Positions 1 to 11,410 of a stretch of 64,000 bases of DNA are shown in pieces. A program made the translations under genes and the position numbers. Source of the stretch: Sclerotinia nivalis (taxonomy: Eukaryota > Ascomycota > Leotiomycetes > Helotiales > Sclerotiniaceae); contig JAPEIS010000017.1 of assembly GCA_029531795.1 (NCBI GenBank), positions 248,001 through 312,000 on the forward strand, in the 5' to 3' direction. The notes below the pieces were generated by a model. That model was given only the letters and a program-made list of their open reading frames with translations, ran no database searches and was not told where the DNA came from. Numbering within the stretch: position 1 is the stretch's first letter; every line of letters begins with the position of its first letter.

Positions 1-459
1 CAATTGATATTCAATATACTGTGAATTAATTATCTCTTTGTAGATATACTGATTAAATTGGATTAGAATAGACATTAATATCTTCAGAAATTTCCGGGGA
101 AGATGTAGTAGTAGATGGCAGGTCCGACTTGTTGATCTTGGGCTGTACGACAGTGTTGATTAAGATGGTTTGATAGGATAGATAATTGCTTGTGCTTCTT
201 CGATGGTTGTAAGATCTTAATATTTATAGGTTATTTTCTTAAGGGCTTCATTCAGCTGTGTTGATTTTTTTAGTGGCACTTTTTCGTTGGTGTTGGGGGG
301 GAGGGGGGAAGGGGCTTGTTTTGATATTTTTTGGGAATTCAGTATTGTTCGTTTGATAATTGATATTGACATAAAAATACTGAGTGGAACAGATTAATGA
401 GGTTTTAAAGACGTGAAATGGAGATCTTGGGATTGATGTGGTGAGTTCAGAAACTGAAA
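1..459. other. Gene-free AT-rich stretch
   Basis: I see no convincing coding signal on either strand. There is a short G-run near 295-310. It is the downstream side of the decayed minus-strand gene that ends at 460. Confidence 0.5.
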
Positions 460-846
460 TTATTTATTTATAAATGAAGAAGGCAATACCATTCCCAGCC
501 GCAGACTCTCCACTGGTGCCGTACCATCCCCATACCTCCAAAACGCAATAGGAGATTTCTCATCACTCTCAGTAGCCACGTCTACATACTGGTAGACAAA
601 CAATCTACGCTTATAGAATATTGCATAAGAGCCATATTAGACACAGGACAAATTGGAATAAAATCCGAAGCATTGAGCGTGTTATTCCATGGTGATGCGG
701 GTTTTGTGGGGCCCGTCAATTTATTTTAGAGGTAAAAGGCGCTGAGGTTAATTCCACTGAAGAGGAATATGTTGGTCCTGTTTGGTCCGAAAAAACGCTT
801 TTGAGAGACTAATTGCTAGCGGTAGGTAGAGAAATGCTGAGCGCAT
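460..846 (-). pseudogene. Remnant of a small secreted-protein gene
   Basis: On the minus strand an ATG at 846-844 sits in a good context (CAAAC before it) and opens a signal-peptide-like start, MRSAFLYLPLAISLSKA. The frame stops after 32 codons. The same frame reopens at about 636 and runs to TAA at 460 as about 58 coding-like residues, including YKRRLFVYQYVDVATESDE and PVESLRLGMVLPSSF. Between them a second frame is open and reads GPTKPASPWNNTLNASDF. I found no good GT donor that would join the pieces, so I read this as a gene broken by frameshifts or stops rather than a spliced one. The protein family is not recognised. An unusual intron is the main alternative. Confidence 0.35.
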
Positions 847-2497
847 GTTTGATTTTGTTGGTTGATGGAATTAGTGGGGAGTTTGGGGTGAATTACTCTT
901 GATGATCTTTGGGATGATGAATCTAGATTTATATGATGAATTTTCACGAATTTTCATTATTATGAAAAGAATTTCGAGTTTCGACCGTATATGATGTCTA
1001 AATTAAGGTTTTCCTAGCCTCCCCGGTCATTTTCTAGCTCGCTTCGATCGAATTAGCCCCGCCACCTACCCTTGCCTTTACCCTTATCGTCGCCTCTATT
1101 ATACACTGAAAGTACTTGGGGGGAAAAAAAACCTTCAAAAATGAAAGTCATTATATATAATCCAAACTTGAACAATATAATTGTATAATATAATAATGAT
1201 AATGATTCTATAGTGTATTAGAATAGTGAATGATCAAAATACGATATGTAATACAAATGAATTCATGATTCGTCGATTTATTAGTGTAATAACTAAGTAG
1301 GGATAGCCTCATTTTCCTGATAATAGCTTCAGGCCGGCCCCTATTCATTTTTGCCGTATATTATAATTTCCTGTACGATTTTGGGAGTCCAGTTTTGTAA
1401 TACCTTCGGCTATTTGAGCAGTCAAATAAACCGTATTTGTATACTAAAAAAAACCGTATATGATGATCTAATTCTAGTTATCATATACGGGTTAGAAAGT
1501 ACCTTAGGGGAGGTGAAATCCTCAAGACGGTGTCGTAATGTGATGTTCTCTAGATGTGTGAAGGTTGCATCAGTAACATATATTGTATAATAGTGGATGG
1601 AGAGTATGGTGGCCTATCAGGAGTTTTTCATTCAAAATACTTCTTTTTTGTTTCTGGGATTTTAAATCTGTTAATGGACTTCAATCTTTCCAATTGAGTT
1701 GAATTCTTAAAACAAATTTTAAAATTTTGAAAAAGCGTCGTCGAAAACCATACTGGATTGAATGCCGTAGGGGGGCGAAAAGTATTCACGAAAAGTATTT
1801 TTGACATTAAAGAAATGCATACGATATATATTGAAATGGTCCACCACCAATCGAACATGGTACTGGTGAGAATAAGGCTACGCGATGATAGGAGTTTTAC
1901 TTGATTTCTTTTGCATTTATAGCACATCTTTAAATTCTTGGTGGTAACGCCGTGTCCTGCCGCGAAATTAGGGCACTTAAATACATCATTGACATGCCGG
2001 CGGTTTGTGACTAGCTCTAAACTGCGTCAGTATAGGGCTACTGTACAGCTTCTATTATAGCCTAGAAGAATTTCCAATAGTCCAGCTCGTCTGGATTTCT
2101 AAAGAGGCTAATATAGACTAATAGTGATATTTAGAGTAGGTGAAGCTTTAAGTAATGTTTTGTGGACTATTCTTAAAGATAGCAAGCTGACAGACTGAAC
2201 GATATCCGCAGCTTGCATAGTTCTAGCTACCTACGGTGGTTTTCTAATGTCCACAGGATATTTTTGCAACCATTTTCTGCATTTTGGGACTTGAGGTAGG
2301 TGCATAGCCAAGGCATGGTTATGTTTATTAGGTTCTAATTCTCCATTTACAGCTATCGTGTAGTTAAAAATGATTCAAGTGGGCTTAAATATCAAGGAAG
2401 CTGGAACTATTGGTTTGATGGGCTGGATGATGCATACATAGTCATGATCAACACGAGGGATGTTGTTAGGCTCAATATGGCAAGTGAAATTGTAGGT
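847..2497. other. Gene-poor stretch with palindromic fragments
   Basis: No gene is supported. It contains the inverted repeat at 1454-1490 and a related half-copy at 985-996. A minus-strand open frame at 1627-1927 begins MCYKCKRN and has a hydrophobic WWWTISIYIV segment. It resembles the start of the membrane relic at 2683 (MCRKCKRN) and may be a second decayed copy, but the similarity is short. Confidence 0.4.
1454..1490. repeat. 11-bp perfect inverted repeat
   Basis: The arms CCGTATATGAT (1454-1464) and ATCATATACGG (1480-1490) are perfectly complementary around a 15-nt loop. The left arm plus one base (CCGTATATGATG) recurs at 985-996, and a shorter form, GCCGTATATTAT, lies near 1353. The recurrence suggests ends of a small decayed element rather than chance. 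No target-site duplication is visible. Confidence 0.5.
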
Positions 2498-3012
2498 CTA
2501 TACAGTTAGGAATCGTAGCTCCAATAATGAGACAACCCTCTTCACACCTACAACAATAACCCTTTCAATGGCAAACACTGCCACAACAAAGATGGGATAC
2601 ATCCAAATAAAACCAGGGACTGAAAAGAAGAGTAGTAGCTCAACTAGATGGATTCTGCGATTCCTCTTGCACTTCCTACACATCTTCCCTTTGAGGTTCC
2701 ATGACGTGACATCCCCGAATTCGGTTGCTGGCCTTGATATTCCATCCCATGAATTCCTTCAATTCTTCTCTCCAAGCATGAGCTTCTGATTTGTCGTCCG
2801 TGGAAGTCATATTCAATGCGGAGGAGTGACCATGTCTTAGTTTGTACTTATACACTTCGTACTCTTCGACGTAGAAGTGGGGATTTGGAGTTGTTTTCAC
2901 CATGATTCTAAGGTCTAGATTCAAATCAAAGGTGAAGCCAGATTCCTTCCTGTGCAGATGTCTTATTATTATTGGATTCTTGATGTTTATGCTCCAGTGA
3001 TTCTCCAGCCTT
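2498..3012 (-). pseudogene. Decayed membrane-protein gene fragment
   Basis: Two open minus-strand frames are joined by a frame change at about 2680. The upstream frame is open from about 3012 to 2676 and reads coding-like sequence such as FTFDLNLDLRIMVKTTPNP and AWREELKEFMGWNIKA, ending in PQREDV. The downstream frame starts MCRKCKRN and carries one hydrophobic segment (LLLFFSVPGFIWMYPIFVVA). The two ends overlap by 8 bases, so a small indel would fuse them into one protein with a C-terminal membrane anchor. A further open minus frame at 3147-3359 may be an earlier part of the same relic. No family is recognised. Confidence 0.35.
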
Positions 3013-3359
3013 TAGTTATGAATTGATTAGATGTGCTATTAAAGTAGAATGCAGCTAGTTTAGTGAGGAATGGCCTAGCGAGCTGATTCGTCATTAGCCG
3101 CAATCGACTAATCACTAGCGAGATGACGGAGCCGAGATCATCTACACTACACTAAGCCAGTTGACCGCTCAAAATCATTTTCGAGCCGTAATGATTGGAC
3201 GAACAACCACTTGTAATTCCATTGAGAGTGCTTGATAAAGATAGTGCACAAGAAGATGGAATTTTCCAGCATTTCGAGTTGTATCTCTATCGCTAAGTTA
3301 GGTTTAGGGTTGGAGATCTCGAGTCCAGCAGGCGATGGATGAAGTAAATCGTATATCAA

Positions 3360-4810
3360 GCCTAGATCAGGTTCTTATATGTCATTACAAATAGATTATC
3401 CCGAACATATGGAGCATTTTATCAACTACTTACTACCTTACCAGACCAGCATATCCGTCCGTTCGTAAGAAATTTGATATATCTAAGTCGCATCACCGTC
3501 ACAAATAATGCGCGGTAGTACTTTGGAAAGCGTGCTATAATGGGTGGTTAGCTCAGTTTCGATCAAATTAGCCATGTGAAACTCATCACAGAATTGCCTG
3601 AAAGTTGTGTATTGGCTCAATCCTGTGGATATATTCCTAAAATCTATAGGCCCAATACGTGTGGTGTTGAAAAATTTCGCATGAGTGTGAGAATGCCCGT
3701 ATTTAATTAGGAGATCGTCGTCCTAGTTCAATTAGCTCAATAAAGCATATTTAATCGGATTTTCACAGTCAGATACAAAACTCATGAAGAAAATTACAGC
3801 CGGGAACAGCGTTGTTAACATCGAGAACGAAATGAGGCTGAGACAGCCAAGGTCTATTTTAAATTCCCGTGATCTTTGACGAATATTTGTCTGGGGTAAT
3901 CCAATGTTTCGAAAGTTTTGAATCCTTTTCAAACCATGGTATTTTTTCCTCCCCACTCATAGCCTCAATTGCAAGTTAAGCAACAGATTGTGATTGTTGA
4001 ATCGATGCTGGAGATCTCATTGGTTCTGACGACAAGATGGAACTGTTTTGGACATATTTCTTCGAACTTCGGATTCGTCGTCTTCTCCGAACAATTCCTA
4101 AGCAGAAACACACCATGATAAGGATAAATAATTCAAAACCATGTCGGAAGTGAACTCATCAGCGGTGTGATGCGGAGATTTTCTTGGATTGGTACGTTAC
4201 CAGTTCTAGGGAAGCGACTAGTCCAGGACTTAGCTTGAAGTGGGGTAATTCAAGCAGTTAAGTTTGAATAAAACTGGAAGATCTAACAAAATAAGTCCCG
4301 TGAATTCTCGTGTCCGAGTATGTGTTGCATATCTGTAAAATGTGCAGGGATTTTGCAGACAGTTAGTTTTCTAAGACCGGGTTTCCATCAGTACATTCCT
4401 TGAAGGCCTTTACTGCGGTGATCTAGCTGACTAAGCCGTCCTAAAACCAGTTGATTAATAGAAAGAAAAAAACAACCAACTAATCCCCCGTACTGCCAAG
4501 ATTGATGTGTCACTTCTACATTTCACTTCAACTGCAGCGCTAGTCTTATTCACTTGCACTCATCATATAGGAAATTCCCTCGAGATAAAGCAAAGGATCA
4601 TACTTAATTTCTAACTCCTGTTTACATTTCCAATGGCATGATAACCCTCAATAATCAGACAAACCTTTGTATTTGCTTCCAATATCGTTGACCTTGCCAC
4701 TCCCTCAACTTATACATTCGGATAACATTGGGGACACTTTTAGATTTAAAGAGGCCCTGTATGTTTGCCTCCACCCACATTCGTGATTCTCTAAACCTCT
4801 TTATGCACTT
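3360..4810. other. Gene-poor stretch
   Basis: No supported gene. A minus-strand open frame at 3732-3956 has one hydrophobic stretch (LGCLSLISFSMLTTLFPAV) but no context to call it a gene. A 20-nt motif near 3549 (tagctc..ttcgatc.aattagcc) resembles one near 1035, which hints at a dispersed decayed repeat. Confidence 0.4.
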
Positions 4811-6712
4811 ACAAATATGCTGAAATATGCTCTCATAATTATGTTAGGATCCCATGGTGGTGGAAAGAATAATCCATGATGTTGCATTTGTCCAGCATAT
4901 CGTGGGATATCTTGCAGCATTTCTTGAAAAAGTCTTTTCCGTACTGCTATGGTGCTTATACCTTCGTACGCGTTGTCGTAGTAATCTAAGTATAGCTCGT
5001 AATGAATGTCTTGGGGATCGTATCCCTCTCTATTGAAAGCTTGACCGTTATAGAAAGTATAGCCATTTACATCACATCTGAGAATACCATGGTCAGCGCA
5101 GGGAAAGGTGTTTATTGGGTGTTAAAGTGGCTTGTTTACGGTTGCGTGTCCATTGGAACCACATGGTAAAAGTTGCTAGCTTCAAAGATCTTCCAGTCCC
5201 TCTGTCGGATTAATATATGGTCAGATTGATCCCACTTAGCTTCCCATTCATCTTCGAAGTTCAAGTCTCGACAGTCTTCTCCATACCTTCAAGTGTGAGA
5301 AAACTCTTTCAGAATCGGTGGACCTGCCATTGGCCATGGACCTCCGCTCACAACAAACTCTTCGAGCTTTCTACCCAATTCTTCACCAGGCGTGAGGTTC
5401 CAAGCCCCATATGGATTAATAGATATAACACTGTGAAATCCGGGGTCCAACTATCAGGGTTGGTGTTATGTGATGGTAGCAAGTTCCAATTCTCTTCAAA
5501 AGGCGGATGGCAAGCGTATAATCGACCCCAAATGTGAAAACTAGTCAAGACCATCATGCCATTGAGCAATGAGAATAGACTCTCAAAGCTTCCAGGCCCT
5601 TCGTGTTGGATATCTCTACAGATTTTTTGAGACTCTCTGAATGCCAATTGATGAGTTCAAAAAGGTGGATCTCGGAGACGACCATATCGTCTAACCTCAG
5701 TCTGCGTAGTTGCGGCCAGAAACATCCGTCAAAGAACTTCCGTAGAGACACATACCATGGCTTGATCTCAGGATTTGTATCATAACACCATAAACCGCTC
5801 GGCCTGACTGTTATGTTCAATGAGTGAGGTAAAACCAAGCTGAAGATCCTCCAACTTTGGACATGATCGAGTGAATTGGCTTAAACCTGTCCAAAAAGTT
5901 AGAGATGGCGCCTCAAGGGCGTCTAAAGATAAATTCATGATTGCCAAGTTCCTCAGAGGTGTCACTAATTTCTGCAGATAGTTATGGGGCATGCAAAAGA
6001 ACATAGGTGGCAGTTGATCATGGCTGAACTTAGATGGAAGTACCTCTGGTTCCCCGAGAGCGCCAAGAAGAGCCCAAAGTTCTTGTATGGCCACCTCCAC
6101 ACGATAGCCTTGATTTCGTCCAACCCACGCCTGTTGAAAATATTCATGCTTGAATTTTGTAGCTCTTCTTGTTACTTTGACGTTTTTGAGTGTAAGAAAT
6201 TTCGGACTATTAAATATATTGTTAAGACGAGATTTTATCGCGTAATTCTGGTTTGCATCTAGACAACGACTCTTCCAGTTCCAAATTCGAAAATAGCATC
6301 ATGCTTTGCGTCTTATATGCCCTGCCTCCGATATGCAGGGAATTCTACCCTTCGGATATGGACGCACCGAAAAAGATATTTTGTTGTTTCCACATTTCCC
6401 ACCTCGAATGTGAGGCCTTGCATCTGTACCTCGAATTCTGGTTGATATATGATGGCCTCTAATCTCCCTAAATCATTTCGGTCCGGCCGTAGGATAAAGA
6501 ATGATGGAAAATAAGTGACGGGCTGTAATGCTGGACCAATCTTTGCATAGAAGCCGAGTAGACTTGACATTTTTGATACTAAAGTGACTGAATATCTTAT
6601 CCCATAACTCATTTGGGATATCTGGGGTCTTGGGTTCTTTCAAAGGAGTGGAAACACTGCTGGAATGTGTATAATAGAGACTTACTGGATTATACGTTGC
6701 TGGTAGTTCCAT
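4811..6712 (-). pseudogene. F-box protein pseudogene
   Basis: The start at 6712 encodes an F-box at about residues 28-65, containing PDIPNELWDKIFSHFSIKNV followed by STRLLCKDWSSITARHLF. The homologous reading then jumps frame at about 6510 (to RPDRNDLGRLEAI), about 6090 (to EVAIQELWALLGALG), about 5782 (to TNPEIKPWYVSLRKFF), about 5560-5600 (to NGMMVLTSFHIWGRLY) and about 5385 (to PGEELGRKLEEFVVSGGPW). One in-frame TGA follows FSHT at about 5295. A last exon (5070-4811, reading DVNGYTFYNGQAFNREGYDP) fits behind a putative intron with a GTAAAC donor and CTCAG acceptor. Fungal F-box proteins of this build are SCF ubiquitin-ligase substrate adaptors. With at least five frame changes and a stop, it is almost certainly dead. 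Some frame changes could be unrecognised introns. Confidence 0.72.
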
Positions 6713-8540
6713 TATGTCGATGAGATGAAATTATATAAGATGGGATGATACATAATGGGACAATATAGAATATTTTAATATCTTCCACTGGGCACAAGTA
6801 TTCTTATACCACGACACAGTCATAATCCATTTATGTGCTTGGGCAAGGGGAAGGATTGCTACCAAACAGAAACTGGTCCATTCCCCATTTAACAAATAGC
6901 AAACCTTCTTGGTTCCGCTACTAAATAAAATTACAAACAAGACATAGGTAACACTGAAGGCATTCAAAAACCTTCCAATTAATATTGAAACCTCACAAGT
7001 CTACCCTCAAAAAGGAACATTAATTATCCAAGTATATGTCCAGAATACTAGTTTACTATAGGAAGCCCTTCCTTGCTAGAGTGATTTACTATGCGCTTTA
7101 ATTTCTATTACATTAAAATTTCCCAGCTCAAACACTTTCGTCCTGTCAGTCAACCTCTGCAACTAACATCTAATTTAATTGGAAATATAACATGTAGATT
7201 ATAGCTTTTTCCTGGTTTTATCCACTGCTTTGATTAAGAAAACTTTATTTTCCCTCACCTACTTTGGCTCTCGAGACCTCCTGTCTCGCTAAGCCAGAAC
7301 AATCACCATTTCCTGCCGGGACGCCTTACCTCAGTCACTCGAAAAAAAAATTAAGTCCCTCGAGTCATATCTCCGAATCGCATCTTTAAATCTATTCTAG
7401 TACATTTCAAACACTAAATTGTAATCATAAAAAAGTTCTTCGGTGTTAAACTTATCTATTGGTGACGTCTATTATTTTGCCTGTAGGGAATTCCAGACCA
7501 TGATTGATGTGCTCCCGACCTTGACGCGAAAAACATGTTCTCCACCACAGATGAATCATCGACACTCTTACTATCTTGTGAGTTTTGCCAATTATAAATG
7601 CCTCTCCGAATTCATGACATTTTCAAAATCCTGCAATGGTTGCAGCAACCGCAGTGCCCTCCACTAAATATTTTGACCCATCTATACGGTTTTGATATTA
7701 TCCCATCGCAACAACTAAATTGGCTTAATACCCACTCTGCCTACAATATGACGATACAGAAAGTTGTGTACGAATTCATATACAAATATCAACGATCTAC
7801 GAACTTAAACCCACCCAATGGCCTTAACGCCATAAGTACATTTTTCGTGCTCCCCTCTAATTTTGTGTTTGGAACACCGGAAAACTAGATAAAAACCATT
7901 TAGTGGCAGGATGATTATAGATGAATCAAATGAGACACAAAAATGGTAGCGAATTCCACGGTGGAAGTTCTTCCCACATGCTTCAACCATAACACCGAAT
8001 CCCCTCTTCCCCTTCGCCATCCTCGCTAAAAAACGACACTTCATCAATTCCATCCATTTTCGAAAGAACAACATATCAATAATGTTCCAAAATAGTATGA
8101 AGTTCGTCTGAAAACATTAAGAAAAGATATATGCCTACATTGATTCTTGGTTCGATAATTCGGGAGTCGTCTGTACTGTAGGCAAACAGCCATGACCACC
8201 ATATCCGAACCTATGTTGGTTTAAGATGTGTATTCATTTGGATGCTTCTCGTGTCAATTAAAGGTGCAATAAGTTCTTGAACAACATAAAAACGATCTCA
8301 AATTTCAAGAATGACCATATCTTTGTAACTGGCATAAGCGTATTAACATACTCGTGCGAGCCTCATATTCAATTGACATATACTATCAGAATGGCTCAGA
8401 TTATTCGAGACACATGGTCTTCTTCTTCATCATAGCTCATTCAAGTACCGTCTTTCCCACAAATTCAGTTATAAACTGTCTCACAACTACCCTTGAGAAA
8501 TCAATTCTCAAAGGGCTCCCAAGAAGATCCAAAAAAAAAC
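6713..8540. other. Long stretch without a supported gene
   Basis: No homology is recognised. A minus-strand frame near 8060-7925 reads acidic coding-like text (EVSFFSEDGEGEEGIRCYG, stop, MWEELPPWNSLP). It could be another decayed gene end, but it is too short to support. Confidence 0.4.
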
Positions 8541-8544
8541 TCCC

Positions 8545-9395
8545 TCGGCAGCTAAGGTCCTGACTTCTTCCACGTCTGTGTCCGAAAGTTAGGCCATCGG
8601 GATTGGACCCGGTGGTTTGTGCTTGAAGGATACATTCGAACAAAGATATATTGATTCTCATTACAGATGCACGTCTACACATTGACATTACCCATTCTCA
8701 TTGTGTCCCCCTGCTAAATTCAAGAAAAAATACCCCACTCAGCAAACTTAGGTCTTGACTCGTTTCACCACGTCAATGTCCACAAGTTAAGAGCACCCGG
8801 GACCTCTCGGATGTGCTCTGCTGGAGGAGAACATTTCAATCAAAGTCCTCATGTTCCATTCCCATAGTTCATTGCTGTTACATCCTTTGATACTCAAGCT
8901 AACTTTTTACGACTTCGAATCGCAGCAAATACACGGAGCTCAGAGAGATCATTGCTCCGTAAACGCCACAGCCAGTCTTTAACACTTCAAAGTTTCACCA
9001 AACCCCAAAAAAATTAACCCCTCATTGCCTTTAAGCCAACAAATTCAAATCACCCCAATTGCGAAGTATCACTGAGGTATATCAATTTTCATCATGGAGT
9101 TCCGCACACCTCACGATCAACCACACATAAGATTCCCATTCTCACCATGCCCCCCGGGACTCCTAGAAAAAACTCAACTTCTCACCATTTTAGGTCCCGG
9201 CCTCTCCTACATCCGCGTCCGAAAAGTTAGGCCATCGTGGTAGACCGTGACGGTTATGTGTGAAGGAAACATTCAAACCCCAACTTTCATAAGGCACTGC
9301 TTGTTATATGTTATGATGCACAAAATATAAGTTTTAAGGACTTCAATCAGCGGCAAACTCTCGGAGCTCAGAAGATCATCATTGCTCCACAAACC
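8545..9395 (+). repeat. Degenerate promoter-like repeat, three partial copies
   Basis: A core beginning AGGTCyyGrC and continuing through GTCCGAAAGTTAGGCCATCG occurs at about 8555, 8750 and 9192. Copies 2 and 3 stay alignable for about 250 bp, from CCCATTCTCA (about 8690 and 9135) to a shared block GGAGCTCAGA...ATCATTGCTCC (about 8938 and 9363). That block is a short inverted repeat, CGGAGC/GCTCCG in copy 2. Copy 3 ends exactly at the start codon of the spliced gene at 9397, so the repeat covers that gene's upstream region. The copies are diverged and gapped. Confidence 0.55.
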
Positions 9396-9396
9396 C

Positions 9397-10255
9397 ATGG
9401 CCATTCTGAAGTAAGTCAACTTTTAATTGTTTTTTGACATTTCAGAGGCAAAGTAAACTTACCATGTCGCCACGATAACTTTCTCCGCTTGTTCGACTTA
9501 AACTATAAATGCTCAATAGCTAACAATTAATATCAAATAGCTACGCAATATCGACCGATCGCAACGTGCAACAACGACAGAAACCAACTGGGCGGACGCA
9601 TGAAAGTTTCATTTCCAAAGAATTTGAACAATTGACAAGATACGGTACAAAGGTGCTACATCTCATCTACCAGTGATGCTCAGATACGTGTCACACCAGC
9701 TGTGAGGTAGGATTCTTTTACCCTTTCTTTCGATCGCTGCGAAGCTAAATCTTGTTGCAACAGATTATTGTCAATCCTCATGTCCAACCAAACCACATGA
9801 TTTGGTGCCAACTTTGCTTCCCTTTCGTGGATCCGAGACTCTCCTCAATGTCTGCCACTTGCAACGTCTTCAGGAACGGTGGTAACTCATTAATTTGTTT
9901 GAAGGAGAAAACACAAGAGGCAGAAAACATGGCAGAGATAGCTGGAAAAAACACACATGGCATGGAGAATCAATTTAGCTCGGATGACAAAAGACATGGC
10001 AGTGACCAAGGCAGTTCTACTTACATAATTCTCAAATCTTTGAAAGCAACCATATTTTGTCCTCTGGAACTGACTGAAAAGCAAGAAGAATATTTGAAAA
10101 GAAAAAAAAGAAGAATGAAAGTGACAGACAAAAAGGAAAGAGAGCGAAGCCATCTTTTACAAGATAGATTACTAACTGGTAGTGTGGTACCACCCTCGGT
10201 TGTTGAGTTAGTGAATGCACTACGTACTTTGGTCTGCACCCAAATGCCCTATTGA
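9397..10255 (+). CDS. Small spliced protein of unknown function
   Basis: My model has exons 9397-9410, 9541-9652 and 9764-10255, giving 205 aa. Exon 1 is MAIL plus two bases followed by a consensus GTAAGT donor. Intron 1 ends GCTAAC...TCAAATAG. Exon 2 reads NYAISTDRNVQQRQKPTGRT and would meet a stop at 9674 unless spliced at AAG/GTGCTA (a weak donor) to CAACAG/ATT, with a GCTAAAT branch-like site. Phases agree at both junctions. The C-terminal half is strongly basic (YLKRKKRRMKVTDKKERERS), which suggests a nuclear or nucleic-acid-binding role, but no domain is recognised. The gene follows a duplicated promoter region. The alternative is a 49-aa protein ending at 9676. Confidence 0.45.
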
Positions 10256-11410
10256 TGGAGCTGAAATGGAACAAATGCTGTTACTAGCCCTGTGATGGTA
10301 CAATGCGCTATGATAAGGACAGATTTAGGCTATCATCAGGACACATATGACCTATTATAATAATATATCTGTAAGTAGTTAGTGGGCAACAATTAGTCTT
10401 CCCGCGGAATTGCCTTTGAAATCGAGGAGATAGAAGTTCGGGGTATGGGGTGTGGGGTGTGGGGAAATAATAAATGGGTATATAGGTCAAAATTATCACT
10501 TACTAACGGGTATTAGGTGAGTTAAACAATCAGCTAAAGATTAAAAAAGTGAGATTGAGAATAGATAAGCGGTCACGCGACCACTACTTCGTAATATTAT
10601 TTGTACCAAGAAAATGGAGAGTTTTACTGTACTTGTGCTTTTATTTTATTTATAGTTAATGAAATAATAAAGATATAAGATTCTCATGAAAATTTGAACC
10701 TATTTTGTTCTAATGATGTCATTCATGGGTTGTAGTCTGCTGTATCTTTCGTGTATCAGTACCGGCTTAGATATAACTCAGAGATTGAAGCTATTTAGCC
10801 CAATTTATCTTAGCAAAGCAAAGCAAAGCAAAATATAAATATCCATCTAGTAGTATGAAAATTACTATTGAGTTTATTCTAGAACATATTTGTAGCAGAA
10901 ATAAGCAAGCTCAAGGTCCAAAAGCCGCATTGCTGACTAATCATTAATTCTACCTAGTTGTTCGAGTAAGTGATCTAAAAAGAACAATGAATCGCACACA
11001 CCAAAGACAGACAAATCTCTTTCTCTTTTCTTTTGATATGAAAAAATTATGTTTTTAGGTAGTGGTAATATTTTCGATTCATTCTAAACTTATAACACAT
11101 CATTGCTAAAAACTAAAATTGGATCAGAATCAAATTCTTGTAACCTTATCAATAGAACATTTCGTTAATTTGAGATAGAATTTTGAATGGAGGTCTTTCT
11201 TTTGGTGTGTGCGGGTTATTTCTCCATGTGCAGAAAGGCGCGACTATATCTTAGCTCCTCAGGAAAAGTGAATTTAGAAACATGATGTGCACTTTTAAGT
11301 TAAAGAAATTCATGTGATAAGAGATATAAATTATCATTTCAAAATTACACTCGTATACTCACGCATTCATTTCATATATACATAACAAAAACCCCTTTCA
11401 TTTACACCTC
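10256..11410. other. Intergenic spacer downstream of the catalase
   Basis: AT-rich, convergent space between the unknown gene and the catalase 3' end. It contains a short (AAAGC) repeat at about 10813-10831. No gene seen. Confidence 0.5.

Noticed and set aside
1351..1590. 79-aa plus frame
   Set aside because: It spans the palindromic fragment and has no coding character.
3541..3580. tRNA-like GGTTAGCTCAG at 3546
   Set aside because: No matching B box, no cloverleaf arms and no acceptor stem.
6731..6967. Hydrophobic 78-aa minus frame just upstream of the F-box relic
   Set aside because: AT-rich sequence gives hydrophobic translations by chance. No family and no promoter evidence.
7805..8074. 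89-aa minus frame and an alternate acidic frame (EGEEGIRCYG, stop, MWEELPPWNSLP)
   Set aside because: Could be the end of a decayed gene, but it is too short and has no upstream partner.
9674..9712. Alternative 39-nt intron to bypass the TGA at 9674
   Set aside because: Too short for these introns, and splicing at 9653 to 9763 gives a phase-correct model with a branch-like site.
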